Source: Brevundimonas huaxiensis
Lineage (GTDB): Bacteria > Pseudomonadota > Alphaproteobacteria > Caulobacterales > Caulobacteraceae
DNA length: 64,000 bases
Direction of reading: 5' to 3'
Assembly (NCBI RefSeq): GCF_014218725.1
Contig: NZ_JABBJE010000007.1
Coordinates: forward strand, 62,001 to 126,000
The notes under the pieces were generated by a model, which was not told the origin of the DNA, searched no databases, and worked only from the letters and a program-made list of their open reading frames with translations. The position numbers and the translations under genes were made by a program. Positions 33,301 through 42,269 of the stretch are shown piece by piece. The stretch's first letter is position 1. The number at the start of each line of letters is the position of its first letter.

Positions 33301-33660
33301 ATGTTGCTGGTCGAGGACGACGCGGGCGTGGCCGCCATCGCGCTGGAAATCCTGGAAGGCTTCGGGCTGGAGGTCGACTGGGCCGAGACGGGCGACGATG
33401 CGTTGAAGTTCCTTCAGGCCGACGACTTCGATCTGATGCTGACCGACGTGGTGATGCCCGGCGGCATGAGCGGGATCGAACTGGCGCGCGAGGCGGCGGC
33501 GCGCTGGCCGGATCTGCGGATCGCCCTGACCTCGGGCTACGTCGGCGAAGACGTGGATGCGGTGCTGGCCGACACGGTCTGGCCGCTGCTGAGAAAACCC
33601 TATTCGTCGGACCAGTTGCGCGCCCTGCTGGAACGCCTAAGCGCTGCTCCGGCGATCTGA
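30385..33660 (+). CDS. Multi-PAS hybrid sensor histidine kinase with receiver domain
   Basis: A 1091-aa membrane hybrid kinase. The N-terminal 130 residues hold about four short hydrophobic helices; then PAS (about 145-265), GAF (about 280-430), two further PAS/PAC units (about 440-680), a HisKA domain with His near 725 in [10 protein letters not shown], the ATPase domain ([34 protein letters not shown]), and a C-terminal receiver from about 972 with Asp in [14 protein letters not shown] 30385 is chosen; GTG 30367 and ATG 30421 are alternatives. Signal and output are unknown. Confidence 0.9.
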   Translation: MSAGGSKRRIAVMDRWLIGLARLSTASPTHRLLIGIGIALAGLAIRAAASPLYGEVTGFTILLPAVTLAALAAGWTGALAALAVCTSGGWAIVALTATGRDGVLDAIGGAATWNFVLVGLFIAAVGASLRKALSRLSESETRFRELADTAPSPIWLLDAKGEFEFVNAAVFTLHGLDIEALREGGWKTAVHPDDLETVKAAEKAGAADRKPFQMEARVQGQDGVWRWMRAVVRPRFDGQGAFVGYAGISFDVTETREALDAAARAARRQAFLLDLSDRLRDLTDPEDIMADVESTLGALLDVDRVGYGEVDQAAGVVSMSRDWTAGVESAQGQFSLNAFGEDLIADLNAGRTIQISDVREDPRTAAVADAFDAIQTRALVRAPLIRTGRLRAFLYVHSATPRDWTEAEVSLVEEVAARTWAEVERARAENETRESEQRFRAIADTAPVLIWVTKQDRTRAFVNRAYVDFHGSDYQTVLNLDWRSALHPEDQARILAESLSGEATREPFSMEARYRRHDGEWRWLKSFSRPRLAGQEVVGFVGVAFDVTDMRTAQARLEESENRFRTVADSAPALIWMSDDAAQMVFANRRYRTFFGVEADAHLPDSWRRLIHPDDEGVFAAAFMRAFEARDRFEALTRINHPTLGPRWLRTEGVPRFDASGLFQGYVGACLDVTDAKRAEDDLKRINELLEERVDEALVEKAQAEAQLVHAQRMEAVGRLTGGVAHDFNNLLTVVIGALDIILRSEDAAKRKKLGEAALAAARRGESLTHQLLAFSRRQALRPEPIDLNALIRESEPLLRRAVGEAVDFKVKLKRGGAPANVDPAQFEAALLNLIVNARDALGDVTGAKGRQARITVQTRACTVEAGQIAELSAGDYVCVSVADNGEGMSPDIRDRVFEPFFTTKGVGKGTGLGLSQVYGFARQSGGGVQIISEPGRGAEICIFLAPLSAEDAAVTSSLVAADGAGLVEGGRMLLVEDDAGVAAIALEILEGFGLEVDWAETGDDALKFLQADDFDLMLTDVVMPGGMSGIELAREAAARWPDLRIALTSGYVGEDVDAVLADTVWPLLRKPYSSDQLRALLERLSAAPAI

Positions 33661-33664
33661 CAGC

Positions 33665-33697
33665 CAAAGAAAAACGCGCCGCAGCGATGCGACGCGT
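33665..33697 (-). terminator. Rho-independent terminator after the DUF6481 gene
   Basis: On the minus strand ACGCGTCGCA (33697-33688) pairs with TGCGGCGCGT (33683-33674) with one G-U pair and a 4-base loop, followed by TTTTTCTTT. It ends the leftward DUF6481 transcript and sits in the 63-base gap before the convergent hybrid kinase gene. Confidence 0.75.
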
Positions 33698-33723
33698 CGA
33701 TCTGTCTGGAGCTGCAGCTGGAT

Positions 33724-34080
33724 TTAGCGGCGGGCCTTGCGGGCGGCGTAGCGTGCGTCGCGCTTGGCCTTCTGCTCTTCCTTGGTCAGTTGCTTGCGCG
33801 CCTTGCGGTCGGCGCGCTTCTCGGCGTCGATCTCTTCCTGGGCGGCGAGTTCGGCGGCCAGACGCGCGGCTTCCTTTTCAGCCTTCTCGCGACGCAGCTC
33901 GGCCTTGGCCAGTTCGTGCTGTTGACGCAGGGCTTCCTTTTCGGCGGCGCGCTTTTCGGCCAGCAGCTCGAACTCGGGATCGGGCGCGGCGGCCTTGGGC
34001 TTGAATTTGGCGAGCAGGGCCTTCTTGGCCTCTTGCTGGGCGGTAATGCGGTCGGAGAATCCGGTCTTCAGATCTTTCAT
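33724..34080 (-). CDS. DUF6481-like highly charged helical protein
   Basis: A 118-aa protein almost entirely of Lys, Arg, Glu and Ala, predicted as one long helix or coiled coil (AEKRAAEKEALRQQHELAKAE ... RKARKQLTKEEQKAKRDARY). It begins MKDLKTGFSDRITAQQEAKKALLAKFKPK, the conserved part of the alphaproteobacterial DUF6481 group. Function is unknown; a nucleic-acid or ribosome contact is conceivable from charge alone. A terminator follows. Confidence 0.78.
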   Translation of the reverse strand: MKDLKTGFSDRITAQQEAKKALLAKFKPKAAAPDPEFELLAEKRAAEKEALRQQHELAKAELRREKAEKEAARLAAELAAQEEIDAEKRADRKARKQLTKEEQKAKRDARYAARKARR

Positions 34081-34326
34081 GCGAAAGCGTCAGGGTTCCT
34101 TGTGAGCGACCAGGGCGGTCGTCGGGGGTCAGGCTGCGCCACGCACGGCCCGAAGCGGGGCGCACAAAGCCGATAAGCGCGCGAAAATCAAGGTTCGCAG
34201 CCCGCAAATCGGCCTGATGCGTCATTTGAAGCGTCGCGGCGGCGCGGCCGCAACACCTCAATCAGATAAGCGACGCGGCCCGTATCGCAAGCGCGGCGAT
34301 AAGAGCGTGCGTCGATCAAGGCGGTC

Positions 34327-34512
34327 TTAGTTCGGCTTTTGCGCCTGACCGACAGCCGTTCCGGCCGCGCCGCCAACGGCGGCCCCGACCGGCCCGCCGA
34401 CGACCGCGCCGGCGATGGCGCCGCTGGCGGCCTTCTGCTCGATGGTGGTGCCGCAGGCGGACAGGGCGAGCGCCGCCGCAGCGGCTGCGGTCAGGGTTAT
34501 GATTTTTGTCAT
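34327..34512 (-). CDS. Small glycine-zipper lipoprotein
   Basis: A 61-aa envelope lipoprotein: Lys-containing signal MTKIITLTAAAAAALALSAC with the lipobox LSAC (Cys20), then a glycine-zipper segment (SGAIAGAVVGGPVGAAVGGAAGTAVGQ) and a short polar end. Such zippers pack against membranes, as in osmotically inducible small lipoproteins. The ATG at 34512 has GGAGAG upstream. A sequence matching the sigma-EcfG consensus lies 27 bases before the start, so general stress induction is likely. Confidence 0.82.
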   Translation of the reverse strand: MTKIITLTAAAAAALALSACGTTIEQKAASGAIAGAVVGGPVGAAVGGAAGTAVGQAQKPN

Positions 34513-34892
34513 GGGCTTCTCTCCAAAGGCCACGCTTCAACGCAAACGCCGCACAGCGGTTCCTGGCTTGGGTTCTAGTTGCGTGGACACTCCAGGCCAC
34601 ATTTCTAAACAGATTTGATATGTACGTTTTAGTCTGTCGCGCTGCAACATATCTACAGATAACAAGTCTCACTGTAGTCGGATACAGTATTCAAGCGATA
34701 GATTTATCCGACCTTGCCGGTTTGCAGCCACACAGGGCGCCGAGACTAAAAAATGCCCACCGAAATCGACGCGTTAACCATAGGATTGCGAATCGAACAC
34801 ATTGAGGCCATAAAAGGCTGGCTAAAGGCCCGTCCTCGACGCCCGGGCCAGTGAGCCGAGCGCCGGAATTTGCAGGCTGGACCGCGACCGCA
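34513..34892. other. AT-rich divergent intergenic region
   Basis: This 380-base gap lies between the stress-type lipoprotein (leftward) and a cell wall hydrolase (rightward). The left 50 bases hold the sigma-EcfG-type promoter. The part at about 34600-34810 is clearly AT-richer than its surroundings, as expected for promoter DNA, but I see no RNA gene, repeat or credible reading frame there, and no clear promoter for the hydrolase. Confidence 0.6.
34539..34563 (-). promoter_or_regulatory. Sigma-EcfG-type general stress promoter
   Basis: On the minus strand GGAAC (34563-34559) is followed after exactly 16 bases by CGTT (34542-34539). GGAAC-N16/17-CGTT is the known -35/-10 pattern for the alphaproteobacterial general stress sigma factor (SigT in Caulobacter). 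Transcription would start about 20 bases before the lipoprotein ATG, leaving a short leader with its GGAG. Confidence 0.75.
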
Positions 34893-36086
34893 ATGGGTCG
34901 CCTTGCCGGCAAGACTACCCCGGGGGCCGCGTTTCTCGCCCTGCTGAACAGGACTACCTCGTTGTCGCATTCCTCGCAGACGCGCGCCATTTTGCGCGCC
35001 GATCGTGTGGCCAAGATCAAGCCCATGACGGCGGCTGCAGCCTTTGGCGGTCTGTTGGGACTGGCGATCGGATGCGCCTATCTGGGCGGCACGACGGCGC
35101 GCGCGACGACGCTGCGCGCCCAGGCCGAACGGATTCAGGGCGCCACCGCCGCCGGTTTCACGGAAGAAGCCCTTGCCGCCGCCGCCGGCGGCCTCGACGC
35201 CAGCGCCCTGACCATCGCGCGCCGTCATGATCCCTACACCAGCGCGGGCTCGGCCCAGCGCGATCGACAGGCCGAACTGCTGGCCGCTCGTCTCGAACAA
35301 CTCCGCGCGCCGGGCGATCCCAATCTTCGCCGCGCCAGCCTGACCGCACCGACCGCCGCGCCCGCCTTCCGCGTGGCCAACGCCCTGGACGCCAGCCGCG
35401 ATCTCGATTGCCTGACCCAGGCCGTCTATTACGAAGCCCGTGGCGAAGGCGCCGACGGCATGAAGGCCGTGGCTCAGGTGGTCCTGAACCGCGTGCGCCA
35501 CCCCGCCTTCCCCAAGACCGTCTGCGGCGTCGTCTTCCAGGGCGCGGCGCGCAGCACCGGTTGCCAGTTCTCCTTCACCTGCTCCGGCGCGATGCGCGGC
35601 CGGGTCAATCAGGCCGCCTGGAACCGCGCCAGGACCGTGGCCTCGAACGCCATGTCGGGGTCGGTCTTCTCGCGCGTCGGCAATGCGACCCATTTCCACA
35701 CCACCGCCGTGACGCCGGGCTGGCGTTCGTCGCTGGTGCAGGTCAGCCAGGTCGGCAGCCATCTGTTCTATCGCTTCGGCGGCCGTTCGAGCAGCGGCGG
35801 CACCTTCACCTATGCCGCCCGTCGCGCGGCGCCGGCGGACCAGCCGCGCCTGATCCAGGCCGGCCTGAACCCGGTCGAGACCGCGCGTCAGGCCGGACAG
35901 GCGGTCGCCTATTCGATGGTGCTCGCGCAGGAAGGTCGCGCCCTGCCCGCGCCGGCGGCCCAGTCGACGACGTCTTCGCCTGCCGCCACACGCGCCGCCG
36001 CGTCCCAGCCGGCTTCCCGCCCCGCACGGGCGAACGACACGCCGGCCAAGACCGACGTCGCCGAGACGGCCTCCAGCCCCGCTTGA
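34893..36086 (+). CDS. SleB-type cell wall hydrolase, second copy
   Basis: A 397-aa protein with a hydrophobic segment at about 45-66 (MTAAAAFGGLLGLAIGCAYLGG) acting as signal or anchor, and a Hydrolase_2 domain: CLTQAVYYEARGEGADGMKAVAQVVLNRVRHPAFPKTVCGVVFQG, GCQFSFTCSG, ATHFHTTAVTPGW. The catalytic Glu is in VYYEARGE. The domain is clearly related to the protein at 29004-30185. The tail is Ala/Pro/Ser-rich. GTG 34851 and ATG 35025 are other possible starts; the last would place the signal peptide at the very N-terminus. Confidence 0.88.
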   Translation: MGRLAGKTTPGAAFLALLNRTTSLSHSSQTRAILRADRVAKIKPMTAAAAFGGLLGLAIGCAYLGGTTARATTLRAQAERIQGATAAGFTEEALAAAAGGLDASALTIARRHDPYTSAGSAQRDRQAELLAARLEQLRAPGDPNLRRASLTAPTAAPAFRVANALDASRDLDCLTQAVYYEARGEGADGMKAVAQVVLNRVRHPAFPKTVCGVVFQGAARSTGCQFSFTCSGAMRGRVNQAAWNRARTVASNAMSGSVFSRVGNATHFHTTAVTPGWRSSLVQVSQVGSHLFYRFGGRSSSGGTFTYAARRAAPADQPRLIQAGLNPVETARQAGQAVAYSMVLAQEGRALPAPAAQSTTSSPAATRAAASQPASRPARANDTPAKTDVAETASSPA

Positions 36087-36107
36087 TCGGCGGAGGCCTG
36101 CAAGCGG

Positions 36108-36965
36108 TCAGAGCGCGTCCAGGCCAATATCGAGAACCGGCGCCGAATGGGTCAGGGCGCCCACCGAGATGACGTCCACGCCCGTTTCGGCGATGCCGCG
36201 CACCGCTGTCAGATCGACCCCGCCCGAAGCCTCCAGCACGATCCGCCCTGCGACGCGCGCAACGGCGGCGCGCAGGTCGTCGAGGCTGAAGTTGTCCAGC
36301 ATGATGACATCGGGCGCCGCGCCCTCTTCGATCAGGGCCAATACGGCGTCCAGCTGATCCAGCCCATCGACCTCGACCTCCACCTTCATCAGATGCGGCG
36401 CAAAGGCCCTGGCCCGGCGCACCGCCTCGGCGACCCCGCCGCAGACGGCGACGTGATTGTCCTTGATCAGGATGGCGTCATCCAGACCGAAGCGATGATT
36501 AATCCCGCCGCCGCAGGCCACGGCGTGCTTCTCCAGCGCGCGCAGCCCCGGCGTGGTCTTCCTCGTGTCCGCGATCCGCGCATTCGTCCCGGCGACGGCC
36601 TCGACATAGGTGCGCGTCAAGGTCGCCACGCCGCTGAGCCGTCCGACCAGATTGAGCGCCGTTCGCTCGGCCGAGAGGAAGGCGCGCGCGTCGGCCTCGA
36701 CAACAGCCAGCACGGCGCCCGCGTCAAAGGCGTCGCCGTCTCTCAATCTCAAATCGACCGATGCCCTGGGGTCCATGGCCAGAACGGCCAGACGCACGCA
36801 GTCGATGCCCGCCAGAACACCGGGCTTCCTGGCTGCAAAGGCCGCCTTCATCCACGCACCCTCTGGGATGCAGGCCATGGCGGTCACATCGCCGGCTCGA
36901 CCCAGATCCTCGGTCAGCGCCAGCCGCACGACAGGCTCGATCAGAACTTCTGGAAGTCGTCTCAT
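36108..36965 (-). CDS. nadC: Nicotinate-nucleotide pyrophosphorylase (carboxylating)
   Basis: A 285-aa quinolinate phosphoribosyltransferase, which turns quinolinate and PRPP into nicotinate mononucleotide in de novo NAD synthesis. Recognised by TALNLVGRLSGVATLT, TRKTTPGLRALEKHAVACGGGINHR (PRPP and quinolinate binding), ILIKDNH, VEVEVD and the C-terminal LEASGGV and ISVGALTHSAPVLDIGLD. The ATG overlaps the nadB stop (ATGA), and it is the last gene of the nadA-M50-nadB-nadC cluster. Confidence 0.96.
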   Translation of the reverse strand: MRRLPEVLIEPVVRLALTEDLGRAGDVTAMACIPEGAWMKAAFAARKPGVLAGIDCVRLAVLAMDPRASVDLRLRDGDAFDAGAVLAVVEADARAFLSAERTALNLVGRLSGVATLTRTYVEAVAGTNARIADTRKTTPGLRALEKHAVACGGGINHRFGLDDAILIKDNHVAVCGGVAEAVRRARAFAPHLMKVEVEVDGLDQLDAVLALIEEGAAPDVIMLDNFSLDDLRAAVARVAGRIVLEASGGVDLTAVRGIAETGVDVISVGALTHSAPVLDIGLDAL

Positions 36966-38476
36966 TCCGCCGCCTCCAGCGCCGCCGGGTGGGGAATCCG
37001 CACTCGCGTATGCACCGCCGCCCCATCCGTCTGCGGATAGTCCGACCGGTAGTGCCCGCCCCGGCTCTCGCGCCGGTCCAAAGCCGCCTTGGCGATCAGC
37101 CTCGCCGCCAACAGGACGGCCGCCGGCCCGTGCCGGCTCTCCAGCCGGTCGATAAGGGCGATCAGGGTCTGCAGTCCCTGCGCATCACGCACGACACCCG
37201 CATGAGCCGTCATGGCGGTCCGCAGTTCGGCCATCGCCGCATCCGGCAGGTCGGGCGAGATGTCAGCCGCCAAGGGGCGGCCGCCGCCGACTTCCTGGGC
37301 CGCCGACCGGCCCGCGCGTCGACCGAAGGCTGCCGCTTCCAGCAGGGAGTTGGACGCAAGCCGGTTGGCGCCGTGGACGCCGGTCACCGCGCACTCTCCG
37401 ACCGCATAAAGGCCCGCGACCGTCGTGCGGCCGTCGGCATCGGCGGCGATCCCGCCCATGTGATAGTGGCATGCCGCCATCACCGGGATCGGGCTGACGC
37501 GCGGGTCCAGACCGGCGCGCATACAGGCACCGAAGACGGCGGGAAACGCATGAGGAAACTCGTCCCCGATCGCCGTGCGTGCATCCAGAAAGGCTCCTCG
37601 CCCGTCGGCGCACGCCGCATGAACTGCGCGCGCCACCACGTCGCGCGGTTTCAGATCGGCGTCGTCCGCCTCGCCCAATAGAAAGCGCCCCTGACCATCG
37701 ATCAGTCGCGCGCCCTCACCCCGCAAAGCCTCGGTCGCCAGCGGCGCGGGGTCCAGTCCAACGTCGATAGCCGTGGGGTGAAACTGCACGAACTCGGGAT
37801 CGAGGATTTCCGCGCCGGCGCGCGCGGCCAGGGCCATCCCCTCGCCCTTCAACGCCGCCGGGGTCGTGGTCGCTGCGAACAGACCGCCCGCCCCGCCCGT
37901 GGCCAGCACCACCGCCGTCGCCGTGATCTCGACCAGGCGGTCGCCGCGCACGACCACCGCCCCGACCACTCGGCCGTGGGCGTCCTGCGACAGGGCCTTC
38001 AGCCGCGCGTCGTCCCAGACCTCGATCAACTTTTCGGCCCGCACCGCCGCAACGACGGCCGACAGGATGGCCCGGCCCGCCCCGTCGCCGCCGACCCGGG
38101 CCACGCGGGGAACGGAATGGGCCGCCTCCAGGCTGACGACGAAGCCGCCGTCCGCATTCCGGTCGAACGGCGCGCCCAGGGCCGCCAGCCACTCGACCGT
38201 CTCGCGCCCGGCGTCGGTCAGGGCGCGCGCCGCGACCGGCTCGACCAGACCTGCGCCCGCCGCCTCGGTATCCCTGGCGTGCAATGCGGCCGAGTCCTGT
38301 CCTGTTAGCGCCGCCGCCATCCCGCCCTGCGCCCAGGCGGACGAACAGGCGTTCAGCAAAGGCTCGGGCGTCACGACCAGAACCTTGGCCCCAGCCTTCG
38401 CCGACTCCAGCGCGGCCGACAGCCCCGCCAGGCCCGCCCCGACGATCAGAGGTCCGTCATGCCGCGTTCGGTTCAT
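36962..38476 (-). CDS. nadB: L-aspartate oxidase
   Basis: A 504-aa FAD enzyme that oxidises aspartate to iminoaspartate, the first step of NAD synthesis. Motifs are LIVGAGLAGLSAALESAKAG (FAD loop, about 10-29), SSAWAQGGMAAAL, RVARVGGDGAGRAIL, FVQFHPTAI, and the C-terminal YAVGECAVTGVHGANRLASNSLLEAAAFGRRAG. ATG at 38476 overlaps the M50 protease stop by 4 bases and its own stop overlaps the nadC start by 4 bases, so the three are translationally coupled. Confidence 0.95.
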   Translation of the reverse strand: MNRTRHDGPLIVGAGLAGLSAALESAKAGAKVLVVTPEPLLNACSSAWAQGGMAAALTGQDSAALHARDTEAAGAGLVEPVAARALTDAGRETVEWLAALGAPFDRNADGGFVVSLEAAHSVPRVARVGGDGAGRAILSAVVAAVRAEKLIEVWDDARLKALSQDAHGRVVGAVVVRGDRLVEITATAVVLATGGAGGLFAATTTPAALKGEGMALAARAGAEILDPEFVQFHPTAIDVGLDPAPLATEALRGEGARLIDGQGRFLLGEADDADLKPRDVVARAVHAACADGRGAFLDARTAIGDEFPHAFPAVFGACMRAGLDPRVSPIPVMAACHYHMGGIAADADGRTTVAGLYAVGECAVTGVHGANRLASNSLLEAAAFGRRAGRSAAQEVGGGRPLAADISPDLPDAAMAELRTAMTAHAGVVRDAQGLQTLIALIDRLESRHGPAAVLLAARLIAKAALDRRESRGGHYRSDYPQTDGAAVHTRVRIPHPAALEAAE

Positions 38477-39345
38477 CGTCCAAAGCCCAGGTAGTTGAGG
38501 CCCAACTGCACTGCGCCGGACGGATCGCCCGCGGTCATCGGCATTAGGGCGCCGACGGCCGCCGCCGCGCACACCGCCAGGGTCAGCAGATAGAGGGCCA
38601 GGCTCTTGCCCGCCTCGGACCAGCTCAGCGTGCCCCAGGCCGCACGCCAGACGCCGCGCTTCAGATGACTAAACACCGACAGGGCCAGGAAGGCGGCCAG
38701 GATGAACCGCCCGGTCGTCAGCCCCCACCAGACCACCGCGACACCGATGACCAGCAGCACGATCTGCTCCAGACGCGGATGCACACGCGTTAGGATCGGC
38801 CCTAGAGCCTTGGATCCATCCAGAGGCGGCGCCGGCACGAGGTTCACCAGATTGAGCATGGCGATGAAGAAGGCGCCCATCAGCCATTCGCCCTGCCCCA
38901 GAACCATCCAGACCCCGACGAAGGGAATCATCGCCAGCAGGCCGAACGCCGGTCCGGCCAACGACACCAGAACCCCGTCCCACTCGCTCTTCGGCTCACG
39001 CCGCGCCTTGGCCAGGCCGCCGAGGAACGGGATGATGTAGATGCGGGCCGGCCCCATGCCGAGCTTGTTCATCGCCAGGGCGTGGCCCGCCTCATGGACG
39101 AACAGGCCGATCAGCACCGCGCCCGCCACGATGGCGCTGCCCGTGATCCACCACAGGAAGCCGCCCATCAGCGCCGTGGACAGTATCGCCCAGACCAGGC
39201 TCTGGTCCTTATCGATCGGCGCTTCGGCTGCGGGCGCCGGCGCAGTCTCACGCGCCCGTGTCGTTTCAGGCCTGGCGTCCCACGGTCCCGGCGTGCGGCC
39301 AAGAGTACGGTCAGGCGTCTGATCTGTCGTGTCTGTGTTGCTCAT
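38473..39345 (-). CDS. Site-2 protease family (M50) membrane metalloprotease
   Basis: A 290-aa intramembrane zinc protease candidate. The zinc motif HEAGH lies in LFVHEAGHALAMNKLGMG (near 84-101), and the second ligand motif is NLVNLVPAPPLDGSKAL in a later helix. About six hydrophobic segments are seen. A 60-residue polar N-terminus precedes the first helix. The protease sits inside the NAD operon between nadA and nadB; its substrate is unknown. S2P enzymes of this group lack a PDZ domain, as here. Confidence 0.9.
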   Translation of the reverse strand: MSNTDTTDQTPDRTLGRTPGPWDARPETTRARETAPAPAAEAPIDKDQSLVWAILSTALMGGFLWWITGSAIVAGAVLIGLFVHEAGHALAMNKLGMGPARIYIIPFLGGLAKARREPKSEWDGVLVSLAGPAFGLLAMIPFVGVWMVLGQGEWLMGAFFIAMLNLVNLVPAPPLDGSKALGPILTRVHPRLEQIVLLVIGVAVVWWGLTTGRFILAAFLALSVFSHLKRGVWRAAWGTLSWSEAGKSLALYLLTLAVCAAAAVGALMPMTAGDPSGAVQLGLNYLGFGR

Positions 39346-39403
39346 GGCGTCCAGATGGGCGCAAGGATCCGCCCCGTCGCCGGGACCGATCGCCGCGTCA
39401 CGC

Positions 39404-40483
39404 TCAGATCAGCTCCACATCGACGTGGTGGCGCGCCTTGACCAGGTCGTAGCGCGCGGGAATGGCGGGCGGCGGCAGGTCGATCATTCGCTGCACCGCC
39501 AGGCGTCCACGCTCGATCATGTCGGCCGGCACCGTGACCTCGAACTGCATGTTCAGCAGGCAGTCGTGGATGTTCTGCAGCGTGATCCGCTTCATGTGCG
39601 GGCACAGGTTGCACGGGCCGATGAACTGCACGCCCGGCACGTCGCCGGCCACGTTCGAGGCCATCGAACATTCGGTGATCATCACCACCTGTCTGGTCCG
39701 GCGCGCCTCGACATAGTCGGTCATCGCCGCCGTCGATCCGGCGAAGTCCGCCGCCGCCAGCACATCTTCCGGGCATTCGGGGTGCGCCAGGATTTCCGCG
39801 CCCGGATAGGCGGCGCGCATCTCGGCGATATCGTCCACCGTGAACCGCTCATGCACCTCGCAACGGCCTTTCCAGGCGATGATGCCGACTGTCGTCTGGG
39901 CCGCGACGTTGCGCGCCAGGAACTCGTCGGGGATCAGGATGACGCGGTCCACGCCCCATTCCTTCGCCGCCCATTCCACCACCTGAACGGCGTTGGCGCT
40001 GGTGCAGCAGATGTCGGTCTCGGCCTTCACATCGGCGGTGGTGTTTACGTAAGTCACGACCGGCAGACCCGGATAGCGCTGCTTGATCAGCCGCACATCC
40101 GCTCCGGTGATGGAGGACGCCAGCGAGCACCCGGCGCGCAGGTCGGGGATCAGCACGGTCTTTTCCGGCGACAGAATCTTGGACGTCTCGGCCATGAAGT
40201 GAACGCCCGCTTGGACGATCACCCTCGCATCCGACCGCGCGGCCTCCTTGGCCAGCCCCAGGCTGTCGCCGACATAGTCGCCGACCCCGTGGAAGATCTC
40301 GGGCGTCATATAGTTATGGGCCAGGATCACGGCGTCGCGCTCGCGCTTCAGCCGGTTGATCTCGCTGATCAGCCGCGCCTGCGCAGGCCATTCCAGCGGC
40401 GTGACGTGGTCCTTGACCTTGGCCCACACCCCGGCGGTTTCCCGCTCCAACTCTTTCGTCAGACCAAAGGCGCCGTCAGCCAT
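39404..40483 (-). CDS. nadA: Quinolinate synthase
   Basis: A 359-aa [4Fe-4S] enzyme condensing iminoaspartate with dihydroxyacetone phosphate to quinolinate. The family segments are [56 protein letters not shown] (first cluster Cys), [12 protein letters not shown] and [19 protein letters not shown] (last cluster Cys). Of three nearby ATGs, 40483 is chosen because GGAG stands 6 bases before it. It heads the NAD operon and is preceded by a palindromic operator candidate. Confidence 0.95.
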   Translation of the reverse strand: MADGAFGLTKELERETAGVWAKVKDHVTPLEWPAQARLISEINRLKRERDAVILAHNYMTPEIFHGVGDYVGDSLGLAKEAARSDARVIVQAGVHFMAETSKILSPEKTVLIPDLRAGCSLASSITGADVRLIKQRYPGLPVVTYVNTTADVKAETDICCTSANAVQVVEWAAKEWGVDRVILIPDEFLARNVAAQTTVGIIAWKGRCEVHERFTVDDIAEMRAAYPGAEILAHPECPEDVLAAADFAGSTAAMTDYVEARRTRQVVMITECSMASNVAGDVPGVQFIGPCNLCPHMKRITLQNIHDCLLNMQFEVTVPADMIERGRLAVQRMIDLPPPAIPARYDLVKARHHVDVELI

Positions 40484-40499
40484 GATCATCTCCATACCC

Positions 40500-40520
40500 T
40501 TATGCTCACATTTAGCATAA
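40500..40520 (-). promoter_or_regulatory. Palindromic operator candidate upstream of nadA
   Basis: A perfect inverted repeat TTATGCT-N7-AGCATAA lies 16 bases before the nadA start codon, where a repressor could block transcription or initiation. NAD operons in alphaproteobacteria are known to be controlled by NadQ- or NrtR-type repressors; which protein would bind here cannot be told from the window. Confidence 0.55.
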
Positions 40521-40685
40521 GCAGGCGCAATGTAGGCCGATGCGGGCGCTGTGCAAGAGGAAATGCATTCCTATTTCCGCAACTCACCGACGACTGCGAT
40601 GTGCAAAAACCGTTCCCAACAGTGCGGATATCGCCTAGACGGCAGCCTACTTCTTTGCCTTTAAGCGCCTATTCACGACATTTCC

Positions 40686-42200
40686 ATGCAGGACACCATC
40701 CGCCGCATCCTCACCGCCCGCGTCTATGATGTGGCGGAGGAAACGCCTCTCGACCCGCTGCGCCGCCTGTCGGCCCGGCTCGAGCGGCCCGTTCTGCTAA
40801 AGCGGGAAGACTTGCAGCCGGTCTTCTCGTTCAAGATCCGCGGCGCCTATAACAAGATCGCCGGCCTGTCGGAGGATCAGTTGTCCAAGGGCGTCATCTG
40901 CGCCTCGGCCGGCAATCATGCGCAAGGCGTGGCCCTGGCGGCCGCACGTCGCGACATTCCCGCCACCATCGTCATGCCCACCACCACGCCCGGCATCAAG
41001 GTCGCGGCTGTCCGGGCCCTGGGCGGCGACGTGGTTCTGCAAGGCGACAGCTTCGACGAGGCCTACGCCCACGCCCGTGAACTGGAGAGCCGGACCGGCG
41101 CGGCCTTCATCCACCCCTTCGACGACCCCGACGTCATCGCAGGCCAGGGCACGGTGGGGCTCGAGATCGCCCGTCAGCACGCCGACCCGATCGAAGCCAT
41201 CTTCGTGCCCATTGGCGGCGGGGGTCTGGCCGCAGGCGTCGCCGCCATCGTCAAATTTCTGCGTCCGGAGACCCGGATCATTGGCGTCGAGCCGGTGGAT
41301 GCGCCAACGATGAAGTCCGCCATCGACGCGGGTCAGGTCGTGACCCTGAACGAGGTCGGTCTGTTCGCCGACGGCGTCGCCGTGCGTCGAGCCGGGACCG
41401 AAACCTTCCGCCTGTGCAAGGATCTGTTGGACGAGATCGTGCTGGTGGACACCGATGCGATCTGCGCCGCGATCAAGGACATCTTCGACGACAGCCGCGC
41501 CATCGCCGAACCCTCGGGCGCTGTCGCACTGGCGGGGCTGAAGGCCTGGGCCGCCGCCCATCCAGGTAGCGGCAGCCTGATCGCCATCAACTCGGGCGCC
41601 AATCTGAACTTCGACCGCTTGCGCCATGTCGCCGAACGGGCCGAGATCGGAGAGGGCGCTGAGGCCCTGCTGGCCGTGGCGATGAAGGACGACCGCGACG
41701 ACTACCGCCGCTTCCTGGATAGTCTGGACGGTCGTTCGGTCACCGAGTTCAACTATCGCTGGTCCGGCGACGGGCAGGCGCAAATCTTCGTCGGCGTGGC
41801 TCTGCGCAACGGCCCTCACGAGCGCGACGATCTGATCGCCCGCCTCCGCACCGGCGGCTACGCCGTCGAGGACATGAGCGACAATGAGACCGCCAAGCTG
41901 CATGTCCGCTACATGGTGGGCGGCCGCACTGTCGGCCTGCCCCACGAACGCATCCTGCGCTTCCAGTTCCCCGAACGCCCCGGCGCCTTCCTGCGATTCC
42001 TGAACAGCCTCCAGCCCGCCTGGGCCCTGACGCTGTTTCACTATCGCAACCACGGCGACGACGTCGGTCGTGTGCTGGCGGGCATCAGCGTTCCGCCCCA
42101 GGAGCAGGCCCAGCTGACCGCCGCCCTGGCCGATCTGGGCTACCCCTACGTCGACGAGACCGCCAATCCGGCGTGCCGCCTGTTTCTGGACGGCGCGTAA
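40686..42200 (+). CDS. ilvA: Threonine ammonia-lyase, biosynthetic
   Basis: A 504-aa PLP enzyme that deaminates threonine to 2-oxobutanoate, the committed step to isoleucine. The PLP lysine is Lys50 in FSFKIRGAYNK; SAGNHAQGVALAA and the glycine loop PIGGGGLAAGVAA hold the cofactor phosphate. Two ACT-like regulatory repeats fill the C-terminal 170 residues (FNYRWSGDGQAQIFVGV; FQFPERPGAFLRFLNSL), which mark the allosteric biosynthetic form rather than the catabolic TdcB. It diverges from nadA. Confidence 0.95.
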   Translation: MQDTIRRILTARVYDVAEETPLDPLRRLSARLERPVLLKREDLQPVFSFKIRGAYNKIAGLSEDQLSKGVICASAGNHAQGVALAAARRDIPATIVMPTTTPGIKVAAVRALGGDVVLQGDSFDEAYAHARELESRTGAAFIHPFDDPDVIAGQGTVGLEIARQHADPIEAIFVPIGGGGLAAGVAAIVKFLRPETRIIGVEPVDAPTMKSAIDAGQVVTLNEVGLFADGVAVRRAGTETFRLCKDLLDEIVLVDTDAICAAIKDIFDDSRAIAEPSGAVALAGLKAWAAAHPGSGSLIAINSGANLNFDRLRHVAERAEIGEGAEALLAVAMKDDRDDYRRFLDSLDGRSVTEFNYRWSGDGQAQIFVGVALRNGPHERDDLIARLRTGGYAVEDMSDNETAKLHVRYMVGGRTVGLPHERILRFQFPERPGAFLRFLNSLQPAWALTLFHYRNHGDDVGRVLAGISVPPQEQAQLTAALADLGYPYVDETANPACRLFLDGA

Positions 42201-42269
42201 CTACGTAGTACGCCCTTAACCGAGCGTTTGCGGGCGGCGGCGCATGAGTACAGGCCTACGGAGCCCGTC

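Noticed and set aside
34081-34326. Short frames between the lipoprotein and the DUF6481 gene
   Set aside because: None has a ribosome binding site or a recognisable domain; the gap is best left as intergenic.
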